Shown: in pieces, positions 26,752-36,139 of the stretch
Layout of the letters: each line of letters begins with the position of its first letter
Numbering within the stretch: position 1 is the stretch's first letter
Source of the DNA: an uncultured Aeromonadales bacterium
GTDB lineage: Bacteria; Pseudomonadota; Gammaproteobacteria; Enterobacterales; Succinivibrionaceae
NCBI GenBank assembly: GCA_902761645.1
Contig: CACWLF010000003.1
Coordinates: 43,654-107,653, forward strand
Length of the DNA stretch: 64,000 nucleotides
Direction: 5' to 3'
The notes under the pieces: generated by a model
Databases searched by the model: none
What the model was told of the DNA's origin: nothing
Seen by the model: the letters and a program-made list of their open reading frames with translations, nothing else
Position numbers and translations under genes: made by a program

Positions 26752-27633
26752 ATGTATAAAATAGCGGTTCATGTTCATGTTTTTTATATAAAGCAGTGGC
26801 CTATGCTTGAAAAATATCTGAGAAATATTGTTGGTAATCGGAATTGTTCAGTTAAGATCTTTGTAACTCTTGCCGAAGGCATTGCTTCGGATCAAATCGA
26901 AAAAATTACAAAATCGGCGGTTTCGTCGGATATAAAGGTTATGACTCTCCCTAACAGAGGATATGACGTTGAACCTTTTTTCACTGTGCTGCGTTCAGTA
27001 TCACTGGATGATTTTGATTTTGTCATCAAAATGCATACAAAGAATATCCGATGGGGAATTGATGTGAGTTTCAATGACCGCTACATCTCAAGACTTCGCT
27101 GGCCGAAGTTCCTGATGAATGCAATTGCCGGCTCTCCGGAAATATTTCAGAATAATCTTGAACAGTTTCAGAGCGATTCTGAACTTGGAATGATCGGCTC
27201 TCACTATACTATTATAGATTCGTCATACAACAAGGAAACTGAACAGAAGAATATTGATTATTTCCGAGAGAAGATGAATCTTAAGAATATTCCTTTTGTT
27301 TTTGTTGCCGGAACCATGTTTATGATCCGGGCTCATCTGCTGAAACCTCTGTTTGATACCGGTGTGATTAATGAGGAATTTGAACACTCCGTGCAACGTT
27401 CTCTCGGAGGTACCAAGGCTCATGCACTGGAACGAATATTCGGTCTGCTGGTGGCTGATAAGGGAATGAAAATCAAGGGCTTTGATCAGTCCTGGTATAA
27501 CGATTTTGTAACCAGCAGGTTTATGCATACAATCAGAAGGTTCTTTTTTGATAAAAGGGTAACAAACAACGGCAATGTTCTTATCAGAGTTTTCAGAATC
27601 CCCGTTTCTAATAAAAAATATAGTCCGAAATAA
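26752..27633 (+). CDS. RgpF-like rhamnan synthesis protein (C-terminal-half type)
   Basis: This 293-residue protein matches the second half of RgpF/PF05045-type proteins of cell-wall rhamnan synthesis. Visible are YKIAVHVHVFY at the start, NRGYDVEPFF (about 67-76), FVIKMHTKN and the ELGMIGSHY block. It is probably a cytoplasmic or membrane-associated glycosyltransferase acting on a lipid-linked sugar. ATG 26752 is preferred to the in-frame TTG at 26740; the ribosome site is weak. It is the first gene of the plus-strand block, and two more RgpF-type genes follow. Confidence 0.75.
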   Translation: MYKIAVHVHVFYIKQWPMLEKYLRNIVGNRNCSVKIFVTLAEGIASDQIEKITKSAVSSDIKVMTLPNRGYDVEPFFTVLRSVSLDDFDFVIKMHTKNIRWGIDVSFNDRYISRLRWPKFLMNAIAGSPEIFQNNLEQFQSDSELGMIGSHYTIIDSSYNKETEQKNIDYFREKMNLKNIPFVFVAGTMFMIRAHLLKPLFDTGVINEEFEHSVQRSLGGTKAHALERIFGLLVADKGMKIKGFDQSWYNDFVTSRFMHTIRRFFFDKRVTNNGNVLIRVFRIPVSNKKYSPK

Positions 27634-27811
27634 TGTGCTGTTTCACAAATCATTCGAAATTTTATGTTTGGTTTTTGTGTGTGTTTCTAATTAACGACCT
27701 TTGCTTTAGAATTGCTTGTTTCTGAAAAATGAAGGATAGAAAACATTGGTATATTCTGTTTTTACAGGAAAATAGTCGGATAATAATATTTTGCTATAGC
27801 CGGATTATGGA

Positions 27812-29485
27812 ATGAAAAGAATTGCGATTTACGTTCATTACGAAAAAAACGGAAAAGTTCTGGATTATGAAAGATTCTTCATTTCAGAATTGTTGAAAGA
27901 TTTTTCTAAGGTTATTGTGGTCTCCAACGGCGAAATTGATGAACATGCCATGACAGATCTGAATAATGTTGAGATTATTAAAAGAGAGAATAGAGGATTT
28001 GATTTTGGTGCCTGGAAAGATGTGATAGTCGAAAGATATGAAAGCGAGATCAGAAATTATGATCAGCTGCTGATTACCAACAATTCCGTTTACGGTCCGA
28101 TAGGATCCTTTTCTGAAATGATATCAGAAATGGACAGCAGAGACTGTGATTTTTGGGGAATCAACCGCCATCCAGCCAACGACTGTTACATTATCAAAAA
28201 TGATATTAATACACGGTGTTTCGAACATCTGCAGAGTTACTGGCTGGTGTTTAGAGGCAGACTGTTGCATTCAGAGGATTTTATTACCTACTGGCGAGAA
28301 CTGCCTGAACTTGATACATTTAAAAAGGCGGTGGGTTACGGTGAGGTAAGACTTACTCATTATTTTGAACAGCTTGGTTATAAGTCCGACAGTTTCGCGG
28401 ATTTTGAAAAATACAGTTCTCTGACCGATATGAATCCGTGTTTTTTTACCTATGAGCAGGTCAGGGAAGATCGAATTCCTGTTATAAAACGAAAATACTT
28501 CTATGACTATTTTGAGCAGGCAATGTCTCTCAATCTGGAATTCAAAGCCCGTAAACTGCTTAAATTCCTTTCTGAAAACAAATTGTACAATATTGATTAC
28601 ATCAGAGAGGATTTGTTCAGTGTTGCTGATTTCAAACACCTTTTTCAAAGTATTGGACTATTTTGTTCCCTGCCTGTTGCATTGCCGTTAAAACAATACA
28701 ATTCAGCCAAAGCAAAGCTGTTTCTCATCATTAATGAGAATTCGAACAGATCAATAGTGGAGGACTGGATTAAAATCCTTTCATTGGACTGGCAGCTGAT
28801 AATAGTTAAGTCAAATATTGAATTTAATAAATGCGCTTCGGATATTGTACGTTTTAACAGTTCTGATTTCAGAGTCTCAAACGGCAGTGAGCTTTCCGCT
28901 CTAGTGATTATTAATTCTCTGGATGGTTGTTCGGTATCTTCGATTAAAGCGATAACTGAGGAATTTCAGATGCTTGCATCAAGGCTGAAAAATCCTGATG
29001 TATCAGAAAAATTTGCTGAAAATTCACATCTTTCACTGTTGCTTCCGTTTCCTAAAGTATCAGGAGAATCAAATAACCTGGCTGTATATTCTGAAAATTT
29101 TACTCAGCCTGCAGTTTACTGCTATGGCAGAATTAATGTGATTTCAGCTTTTGCAGAGTCTTTTGTGAACAACGAAATTAATTTCAGAGACGGTCGTTTT
29201 CTGGAAAAAGAACTAGGAGCATCTGCCGTTTTAAGAAATAATTGCGCTTATGCTGAATATTTTGCCGATAGTAGTAACGAATTAATTGCAGAAATGTATT
29301 ATCAGCTTGCAAATGTTCACGATTCTGTATGCAGTGCGGAAATTTTGTTTAAAATTGAAAGGCAGATTAAAAGAATTAGACGCAATAATTTTTTTGCAAG
29401 AATATTCTGGTGGAAAAAGGATTATTACAAATTAAAAAATCAGCGTCATTTAAAAATGATTGATCAGCTTTTGATGTGCCGATGA
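27812..29485 (+). CDS. RgpF-like protein with divergent C-terminal half
   Basis: Of its 557 residues, about 1-270 show the RgpF N-terminal module: MKRIAIYVHYEKNGKV, then RENRGFDFGAWKDV (about 60-73), LLITNNSVYGPIG and DFWGINRHP. Residues 290-557 sit where the second RgpF module would be but have lost its motifs; only a LSLLLPFP segment recalls it. A role in transferring rhamnose or a related sugar is inferred from the family. It lies 178 bases after the previous gene. Confidence 0.7.
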   Translation: MKRIAIYVHYEKNGKVLDYERFFISELLKDFSKVIVVSNGEIDEHAMTDLNNVEIIKRENRGFDFGAWKDVIVERYESEIRNYDQLLITNNSVYGPIGSFSEMISEMDSRDCDFWGINRHPANDCYIIKNDINTRCFEHLQSYWLVFRGRLLHSEDFITYWRELPELDTFKKAVGYGEVRLTHYFEQLGYKSDSFADFEKYSSLTDMNPCFFTYEQVREDRIPVIKRKYFYDYFEQAMSLNLEFKARKLLKFLSENKLYNIDYIREDLFSVADFKHLFQSIGLFCSLPVALPLKQYNSAKAKLFLIINENSNRSIVEDWIKILSLDWQLIIVKSNIEFNKCASDIVRFNSSDFRVSNGSELSALVIINSLDGCSVSSIKAITEEFQMLASRLKNPDVSEKFAENSHLSLLLPFPKVSGESNNLAVYSENFTQPAVYCYGRINVISAFAESFVNNEINFRDGRFLEKELGASAVLRNNCAYAEYFADSSNELIAEMYYQLANVHDSVCSAEILFKIERQIKRIRRNNFFARIFWWKKDYYKLKNQRHLKMIDQLLMCR

Positions 29486-29821
29486 TTGTATATAACTTAT
29501 ATAGTAGCTACGCAAGAACAGTTTTTTCATATTACTAAGTGCTTGTAAATAAGGGAAAATCCGATTCTAAGTTTTCCGAAATTTGTAAATATTTAGTTCG
29601 TTATTATACAAACAGCAGACTGTTAAAAAACATCGATAAGATAAGTTTTGTCAAAAAAAATATTGATGAAACAAAAATGTATCGTCTAACTTCATGATTG
29701 AGGAGCAAGAATAGATGAAAATAAGTATTATAAATGACTGTAATACTTACAATTGTTTTGATGGCGTTTTTGGGGGATATCCAAAAAAAATGCATAACTA
29801 CTAGTAACTTATATTGAAAAA
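29486..29821. other. AT-rich intergenic stretch, no gene seen
   Basis: Very AT-rich sequence separating the two RgpF-type genes from the GtrB/GtrA cassette. Base composition drops visibly from here onward. A 63-codon minus-strand ORF (29604-29795) has no ribosome site or protein-like motifs and was not called. Confidence 0.4.
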
Positions 29822-29850
29822 TTGAAATTGATGTTTGACTAGATTATAAT
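29822..29850 (+). promoter_or_regulatory. Promoter of the GtrB/GtrA/DUF2142 cassette
   Basis: TTGAAA (29822-29827), a 17-bp spacer and a perfect TATAAT (29845-29850) give a strong sigma-70-like promoter. The start codon of the first cassette gene is about 85 bases downstream. Confidence 0.7.
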
Positions 29851-29941
29851 TTTGATGAGATAAAGACAAAATAGTGCGTTTTTGACAAGGTTTTCTTTTC
29901 ACTTATTTGTTCAAGTGTTATATTTGAGTAGTGTTTGTTAA

Positions 29942-30931
29942 ATGTATATTAATGATAAATCTGTTTCTGTTGTAATTCCATGCTATAAAGTTACAAAACA
30001 TATACAAAAGGTTATTTCTTTAATTCCAAGTTTTGTTGATCATATCATATGTGTGGATGACCGTTGTCCAGAAAATTCAGGTCAATTTATAAAGGAAAAT
30101 GTATCTGACCCGCGATTGATAGTTCTGTTTAACGAAGAAAACAAAGGTGTAGGCGGAGCTGTTATGCGCGGGTTTCAATATGTTGTAGATAATGATTTAT
30201 CGGATATAGTTGTTAAGATAGACGGTGATGGGCAGATGGATCCTGGATTAATTTCCTCTTTTTTGGATCCTATTGTTGTGGGAGATGCAGATTATACCAA
30301 AGGAAATAGATTTTATAATCCTAAAGATGTTGCTCAAATGCCCAAAATACGAATGATTGGAAATGTTGGTTTGGGTTTTTGCAATAAGTTTTCGTCTGGG
30401 TATTGGAATGTCTTCGATCCTACAAATGGATATTTAGCTGTAACAAGTTATACTCTATCACAATTGAATTTTTCCGTCATTCACAACAGATATTTTTTTG
30501 AAACAGATATGTTGTTCAATTTGCATTTAATAAAAGCAAAAGTTGTAGATGTGCCGATGAAAGCTACATATGCTGATGAAGTAAGTAATTTGAGTGTTGG
30601 TCATTCATTGCTGACTTTTGGCTTTTTGCATTTGCGAAATGCTTTTAGAAGAATTTTTTTTGAATATTATCTCAGAGATTTTACGTTGGGTTCTATTGCT
30701 CTTCCTGTTGGATTGTTTTTGTTGACGTTTGGGTTCATTTTTGGACTGCATACATGGATAACAAATATTGCATATAATGTTATTACACCTGCTGGTACGG
30801 TTATGTTTAGTGTACTTCCAATAATATTGGGATTTCAGTTAATTCTGACTTTTTTGTATCAAGATATGATATCTGTTCCTCAAAAGGTTATAACTCCACG
30901 AATACGGAAAATATCAAATAAAAGGAAATAA
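29942..30931 (+). CDS. GtrB-type polyprenyl-phosphate glycosyltransferase
   Basis: The 329-residue protein has an N-terminal family-2 glycosyltransferase domain (VSVVIPCYKV, CVDDRCPENS, KIDGDGQMDPGL with DxD-like Asp residues). Two C-terminal membrane helices (GLFLLTFGFIFGLHTWI and VLPIILGFQLILTFLY) follow, the arrangement of GtrB/DPM1-like enzymes. These attach glucose or another sugar to undecaprenyl phosphate on the inner face of the membrane. The next gene, GtrA-like, begins 5 bases later. Confidence 0.85.
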   Translation: MYINDKSVSVVIPCYKVTKHIQKVISLIPSFVDHIICVDDRCPENSGQFIKENVSDPRLIVLFNEENKGVGGAVMRGFQYVVDNDLSDIVVKIDGDGQMDPGLISSFLDPIVVGDADYTKGNRFYNPKDVAQMPKIRMIGNVGLGFCNKFSSGYWNVFDPTNGYLAVTSYTLSQLNFSVIHNRYFFETDMLFNLHLIKAKVVDVPMKATYADEVSNLSVGHSLLTFGFLHLRNAFRRIFFEYYLRDFTLGSIALPVGLFLLTFGFIFGLHTWITNIAYNVITPAGTVMFSVLPIILGFQLILTFLYQDMISVPQKVITPRIRKISNKRK

Positions 30932-30936
30932 TCAGA

Positions 30937-31401
30937 ATGATTCGGAATTGCTTGAAATCCGAGATTAAGAGAATTTTGAGATTTTTGGTAATTGGAGGGC
31001 TGGCTGCTGGTGTTGATCTTCTAGTAGCCTTCCTTCTTGTTTATTTGTTGGGTATCGATGTTTATAAAGAAGTTGTTTGCAATGTTTTGCATCAATGTTC
31101 TGATGCATCTTTTTTTTATAATAAGTTTGAAGAGGTCGTTTCTGCAATATCTTTTTTTGTTGGATTTATAGTTTCCTATTATGGTCATGCACTATATACT
31201 TTTAAATCTGGTACTTCTTACAGACGCCTGTTTAAATTGTTATCCTTAGCAATGTTTAATTTAGTAATCAGAACTTTAATTATAAGTTTTGAGAAATCGG
31301 TTGGAATTGATGGTTATTTGTCAATAGTTGTTTCCTTGGTTATTGTTACAGTTGTTAGTTATGTAGTTTCAAAATACTGGGTTTTTAAAGTTAGAACCTA
31401 A
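30937..31401 (+). CDS. GtrA-family membrane protein
   Basis: This 154-residue protein has four hydrophobic helices, with the GtrA pattern FLVIGGLAAGVDLLVAFLL near the start and YWVFK at the end. GtrA proteins are thought to flip undecaprenyl-phosphate sugars made by GtrB to the outer membrane face. An insertion of about 25 residues after helix 1 (GIDVYKEVVCNVLHQCSDAS) is longer than usual. It is encoded 5 bases after the GtrB-like gene. Confidence 0.85.
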   Translation: MIRNCLKSEIKRILRFLVIGGLAAGVDLLVAFLLVYLLGIDVYKEVVCNVLHQCSDASFFYNKFEEVVSAISFFVGFIVSYYGHALYTFKSGTSYRRLFKLLSLAMFNLVIRTLIISFEKSVGIDGYLSIVVSLVIVTVVSYVVSKYWVFKVRT

Positions 31402-31475
31402 GCTGTATTGAGATTATCTTGGTAATAAATTATTTTACTTATTCTGCTAAATTTTATTGGTGAGAAATTTGTTTT

Positions 31476-32834
31476 ATGTTAATAGATTTGGATTGTATTT
31501 CTTCAAAGTTTAAATATATTTTGTTTTTCATTCTTTTTTCATTAATTAGTGTTGCACCACCATTTCAGTCTCCTGATGAATTTGCACATTATACAAGATC
31601 TTATTCTCTTTTGAAGTTTAATTTTTTTGAGCCAACAGTTGAAATTGAGCAGACACTTAATGATTATTTTTGGGGTTATGAGCAAATTCCATATCATTAT
31701 GATAGAAAACTAACTGACGAAAAAATAAATTCAACTAAACATTTACGGTGGAAGGATAAGAACAATAAAGTTCAAAGGGGTATAGTTAGCGCTATTATAT
31801 ACGTTCCGTTCATATATTTACCTCAAACAGTTGTTATAGAAATTGGCAGAATCTGTAATTTTTCAATTCATAATACTTATCTTATTGGAAGAATAATAAA
31901 TGTATTATTGTGTTTGAGTATATTGAATTTTGCGTTTTACTTTAGAAAACCAAATTTAACAACTTTGCTTATACTGTGTATGCCAATGACTTTGTTTCAG
32001 ATGTCTTATACTACACCTGATGGCATTTTATTTTGTCTGGTTGTTTTAATTTTTTCACTTTTTTTGAAATTAATAAACGATGCAGAGATAAATTATAAAT
32101 ATATGCTAATATTAACTTTTGCAATTCTTATTTTTTGTGGCCACAGATTGAATTGTGTTCCGTTTTTAGCTCTGCCATCAATTGTTTTTTTATTTAAATC
32201 GAAGATTAAACAGGCTATTTTTTGGTTGGCTGGATATTTATTATTTTTTGTATTGTGGTTTTTTCTTTATAAAATTCATGTCAGTGAAACAATAAAAAGT
32301 GATTATACTTTATCATACAAAGGCTTTTATTATCTGACACATATTAATGAAACTGCTAGAATTTTATTTAGTACATTAACTAATAATGATTTATTGCATT
32401 TTTATTGGAAAAGTTTTATAGGGCAACTTGGATGGCTTGACTATGCATTACGTGGTAGCAAAATTCGCTTTTTGACAATTTTTCTTATAATCAGCTGTTT
32501 CCTTTCATTTAGAATAAGAGAAAATTACAAAGAGGTATTACTCGCTTTATTACTAGTTCTTATTTCATTTTTTTTGATCTTTATTTGCTTGTTAGTTCAA
32601 TGGACTACTTTTCCAAATGCTACACTAATTGAAGGAATTCAGGGGAGATATTTTATTCCCATTGCTTTGGCAGTAAGTTGTCTGTTTACTGAAAATAGTA
32701 TCAGCACTGAAAGCAAGAATAGTAAGTTATTATTTTGGAAGAACTGTACTTCTTCGGTGATATTCTTTTTATTTGTTTGTTACTCTGTTTATGTAACTAT
32801 AACTGCTACTTTGTTGCGTTATTATGCGAACTAA
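31476..32834 (+). CDS. DUF2142-type polytopic membrane protein (probable glycosyltransferase)
   Basis: This 452-residue protein has about ten hydrophobic segments and the signature PPFQSPDEFAHYTRSYSL in the first periplasmic loop. That is the DUF2142/GT-C-like motif with an acidic pair. Such integral membrane proteins are believed to use polyprenyl-phosphate sugars outside the membrane. In position it corresponds to the serotype-specific third gene of gtr cassettes. No strong ribosome site precedes ATG 31476. Confidence 0.75.
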   Translation: MLIDLDCISSKFKYILFFILFSLISVAPPFQSPDEFAHYTRSYSLLKFNFFEPTVEIEQTLNDYFWGYEQIPYHYDRKLTDEKINSTKHLRWKDKNNKVQRGIVSAIIYVPFIYLPQTVVIEIGRICNFSIHNTYLIGRIINVLLCLSILNFAFYFRKPNLTTLLILCMPMTLFQMSYTTPDGILFCLVVLIFSLFLKLINDAEINYKYMLILTFAILIFCGHRLNCVPFLALPSIVFLFKSKIKQAIFWLAGYLLFFVLWFFLYKIHVSETIKSDYTLSYKGFYYLTHINETARILFSTLTNNDLLHFYWKSFIGQLGWLDYALRGSKIRFLTIFLIISCFLSFRIRENYKEVLLALLLVLISFFLIFICLLVQWTTFPNATLIEGIQGRYFIPIALAVSCLFTENSISTESKNSKLLFWKNCTSSVIFFLFVCYSVYVTITATLLRYYAN

Positions 32835-32990
32835 AATTTGAGGATTTGTTAATAAATATAATTGTGGATAAAGTAATGAGTAATGGTGTTTCTTTGCAAA
32901 TAAATTTGAAAGATTGATAACTTTTTGTAATTTAAAGTTTTGTACGATATTATGTTGGTAATTGAGGGATAAAGTGTTTAGGTTGGTCTT

Positions 32991-35900
32991 ATGTTGAAAA
33001 CTCTGAAAAAATATTTTCTTAATGATAAAGATAAGTGGGTTGTTTTAGAGAAAAAATTATTTGATAGGAAGTTTTATCAGCAAACAAATTTAGATCTAGT
33101 AACAACAAAAAGTTGTTTTGACCATTACCACAATGTTGGTTGGAAAGAGGGTAGAGATCCGAATGAGTGGTTTTCTGTAAATAAATATCTTAGTGACAAT
33201 ATTGATGTATCAGAGTCAGGAATGGATCCTTTTTATCACTACATTAGATTTGGTATTAGGGAAGGAAGAAAAATATACCCAAGCAATAAAAAAGATTGCA
33301 AGAATGTCCCTAACAGTAAAGCTTCGCTATATGGATTTATTGATAAGAAGACTGATGAACTAGTTTCTGAAATCACTCGTGGTTTTGTCGATGAATCGTT
33401 TTACACAAGAAATTATAAAGATTTGGAATTTTGTACTTCATCGACCTTTCATTACTTTATGTATGGTTGGAAAGACGGCAGAGATCCAAGTATGAGTTTT
33501 TCTACAGAATTATTTTTTTTGGAAAATAAATTAGATAGGAGTGATATTACACCACTATTGGAATTGGTTAATGGTAATACAAATTATAAAATATTTCCCA
33601 GCAGAGTTGCCTGTCAGAAATTAGAAGAATCACAATGTTTCAATGAAATAGAACTATGCAAGGCTTTTATAGATAAGGCGTTTTATGCTGCAACTTATGG
33701 AATAAATGATAAGCAGACAGAGCATTACTGTACTGTAGGTTACATTAGGAATTACAATCCGAATACATGGTTTAATACTGGGGAATATAAGAAAAGGAAT
33801 CCTTTACTGGTTAACAGCTGTATCAATCCTTTATATTATTACCTGAAAGAAGGCTACAAAAAAAGTAATCTTAATTCAAATAAAATTTCCGGATACAAAG
33901 GCTTATTTGATTTATATAAGGCCGTTCCTTTATCTGTTTCTCCAGTTGTTTCAAATTATGTTCAGTATATTGATAGTTTGGAATTTTTGGAGAGAAGAAT
34001 TGATTCAAAAAAAGTGTATGATATTAATCATCTGTATCTGCATTGGTTAATTCCTGACTTTACTAAAGGTGGTGGCGGTCATTTAAATATATTTAGAATA
34101 ATTCGGTTTTTAGAATTACATGGTTTTGTGTGTAAAATCTGGATTGTGAATCCATCTCATAGAGATAAAATATCAGCATACTGTGATATTATAAAGTTTT
34201 ATCCAACTGTTAAGGCTGATGTAGAATTATTAAGTTTCGATAATTATCCTACAGATGGTGATGCTATAGTTGCCACAAGTTGGGAGACAGTAGAGTGGAT
34301 GCAGAAGGTTAAAAATTACCAGATCCCTTTTTATTTTGTTCAAGATTATGAGAAACTATTTTTCCCAAAGGGTAGTAATTATTTTCTTGCTGAAAACACG
34401 TATTATGAGAATATTAACTGTATCTGTGCAAGTCCATGGCTGGAAAAAATTTTAAAAAAAGAATATGGAAGAAATACATGTTCTTATCTTCTCGGATACA
34501 ATAAAAATGATTTTTATGTTGATGAATCAGTTAAAAAATTTTCTGAACTGGATGGAAAGAAACATATTGTAGTTTATTCACGTATTCACACTGCTCGAAG
34601 AGCTGTGGAACTAAGCCTGATAGCCTTGCACCAAGTGGCAAAAAAACGTTCTGATTTTGTCGTTCATTGTATAGGTGGTGGTATCGACTTATTGGTTGCT
34701 CCTTTTGATTATGTCTTATATGATGTTTTGAACATGGAACAATTGAGAAATTTGTACAACGCTTGCGATTTTGGGATATGTTTTTCTGCAACAAATTATT
34801 CTTTGCTTCCTCAGGAAATGATGGCTTCTGGACTTCCTTTGTTGGAGCTTGATGGAGATAATACTAGAACTATTTTCCCTAAAGACGTAATAAAATTAGT
34901 AAAGCCTGTACCTGAAAGTATACGCGACAGTATTGAATATATGCTTGATCATGCTGATGAGTGCCGGATTATTGCTGAGAATGCAAAAAGATGGGTGTCA
35001 AACATACCTTGGGAGAAATCATACACTACTGTGAAGGATTTTATTACTCAAACTGTTAATAATGAGTTTGCAAAATCAGAAATAATTTCCGCTGATGGCC
35101 AACAAACTGTTAATGTAGTTATAGCAACGGTTGTTATTCCAGTATATAATCCTGATGCGAGTTTTAAACGTGTACTTGAAAAAATTTGTAGCCAAATTAC
35201 AACATGGGATTATGAGGTTTTGATTATTGATAGTTCCACTGAGGAAAATCGTTGGTGCAGAGACTATAGAACTTTATCTGATAAAATTGTTTATCATCGG
35301 ATTGAACCAAAGGATTTTCAGCATGGAAGAACTAGAAATTTAGGTGTGAAACTGAGCAGAGGTGAGTATGTTGCCTTTATAACTCAAGATGCTTTACCGT
35401 ATGATGATTTTTGGCTTTATAATTTAGTTACTGTTTTGTCAAAATATGATGACGTCGCCATAGCCTTTGGTAAGCATTATCCTTATGAAAATTCAAGTTC
35501 TTTTGTAAAGCGTGATATCGTTGAATGTTTTAATAATCTTTTGAAGTATCCTTTAGTGTTAAATAAGAAGACAGATTTTATTAGTTATGTGCAGGGGAAT
35601 GTGCCATGGATGCAAATGCTACATTTCTATAGTGACAATAATTCTTGTCTAAAAAAGAAATATTGGAAAAAAATTCCTATGAGGGATGTTGATTTTGGTG
35701 AAGATCAATTACTGGCGTTTGATATGATCAATGCAGGATATGGTAAAATTTATGTACCTTCTGCTGGTGTTTTTCATTCGCATAATTATAATGCACTCCA
35801 AACCTATGAAAGAGCAAAAATTGAAAAAGATTTTTTTGAAAAGTATTTTGGTTATGATCTAATTCAAGAATACTCATCGTATGATGAATTTGTAAACACT

Positions 35901-36029
35901 CTAAATAAGATTGATAAAGAGTATGCAGAAAAGAGTAACATTACAGATGATGAGCTCGAAGAAAAATATAAATTAAATGAAGCCAAAGCAAAAGCTTATT
36001 TTGATTTACCTATGGATCAGTTTTCCTAA
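32991..36029 (+). CDS. Giant protein: EGRDP-type modules + WsaF-like GT4 + family-2 glycosyltransferase
   Basis: The protein has 1,012 residues. Residues about 30-300 contain three copies of a short module ending HYxxxGW.EGRDP or similar (for example GWKEGRDPNEWF and GWKDGRDPSMSF). Residues about 346-690 are a GT4-type domain like WsaF rhamnosyltransferase (LYLHWLIPDFTKGGGGHLNI). Residues about 710-960 form a GT2 domain (VIPVYNPDASF, HGRTRNLGVKLSRGEYVAF) similar to rhamnosyltransferases. Two transferases in one chain suggest consecutive additions of rhamnose-type sugars; the specificity is inferred. Confidence 0.8.
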   Translation: MLKTLKKYFLNDKDKWVVLEKKLFDRKFYQQTNLDLVTTKSCFDHYHNVGWKEGRDPNEWFSVNKYLSDNIDVSESGMDPFYHYIRFGIREGRKIYPSNKKDCKNVPNSKASLYGFIDKKTDELVSEITRGFVDESFYTRNYKDLEFCTSSTFHYFMYGWKDGRDPSMSFSTELFFLENKLDRSDITPLLELVNGNTNYKIFPSRVACQKLEESQCFNEIELCKAFIDKAFYAATYGINDKQTEHYCTVGYIRNYNPNTWFNTGEYKKRNPLLVNSCINPLYYYLKEGYKKSNLNSNKISGYKGLFDLYKAVPLSVSPVVSNYVQYIDSLEFLERRIDSKKVYDINHLYLHWLIPDFTKGGGGHLNIFRIIRFLELHGFVCKIWIVNPSHRDKISAYCDIIKFYPTVKADVELLSFDNYPTDGDAIVATSWETVEWMQKVKNYQIPFYFVQDYEKLFFPKGSNYFLAENTYYENINCICASPWLEKILKKEYGRNTCSYLLGYNKNDFYVDESVKKFSELDGKKHIVVYSRIHTARRAVELSLIALHQVAKKRSDFVVHCIGGGIDLLVAPFDYVLYDVLNMEQLRNLYNACDFGICFSATNYSLLPQEMMASGLPLLELDGDNTRTIFPKDVIKLVKPVPESIRDSIEYMLDHADECRIIAENAKRWVSNIPWEKSYTTVKDFITQTVNNEFAKSEIISADGQQTVNVVIATVVIPVYNPDASFKRVLEKICSQITTWDYEVLIIDSSTEENRWCRDYRTLSDKIVYHRIEPKDFQHGRTRNLGVKLSRGEYVAFITQDALPYDDFWLYNLVTVLSKYDDVAIAFGKHYPYENSSSFVKRDIVECFNNLLKYPLVLNKKTDFISYVQGNVPWMQMLHFYSDNNSCLKKKYWKKIPMRDVDFGEDQLLAFDMINAGYGKIYVPSAGVFHSHNYNALQTYERAKIEKDFFEKYFGYDLIQEYSSYDEFVNTLNKIDKEYAEKSNITDDELEEKYKLNEAKAKAYFDLPMDQFS

Positions 36030-36139
36030 TCTTGTTTGATTTATTTGTATTATTATTCAAATGTTTTTAAACTTTATAGGTTAGTGGATAAATATAGTGC
36101 TTTTTTTTCGAATTATTCAGAGAGAGTTGAGACCGCGTT

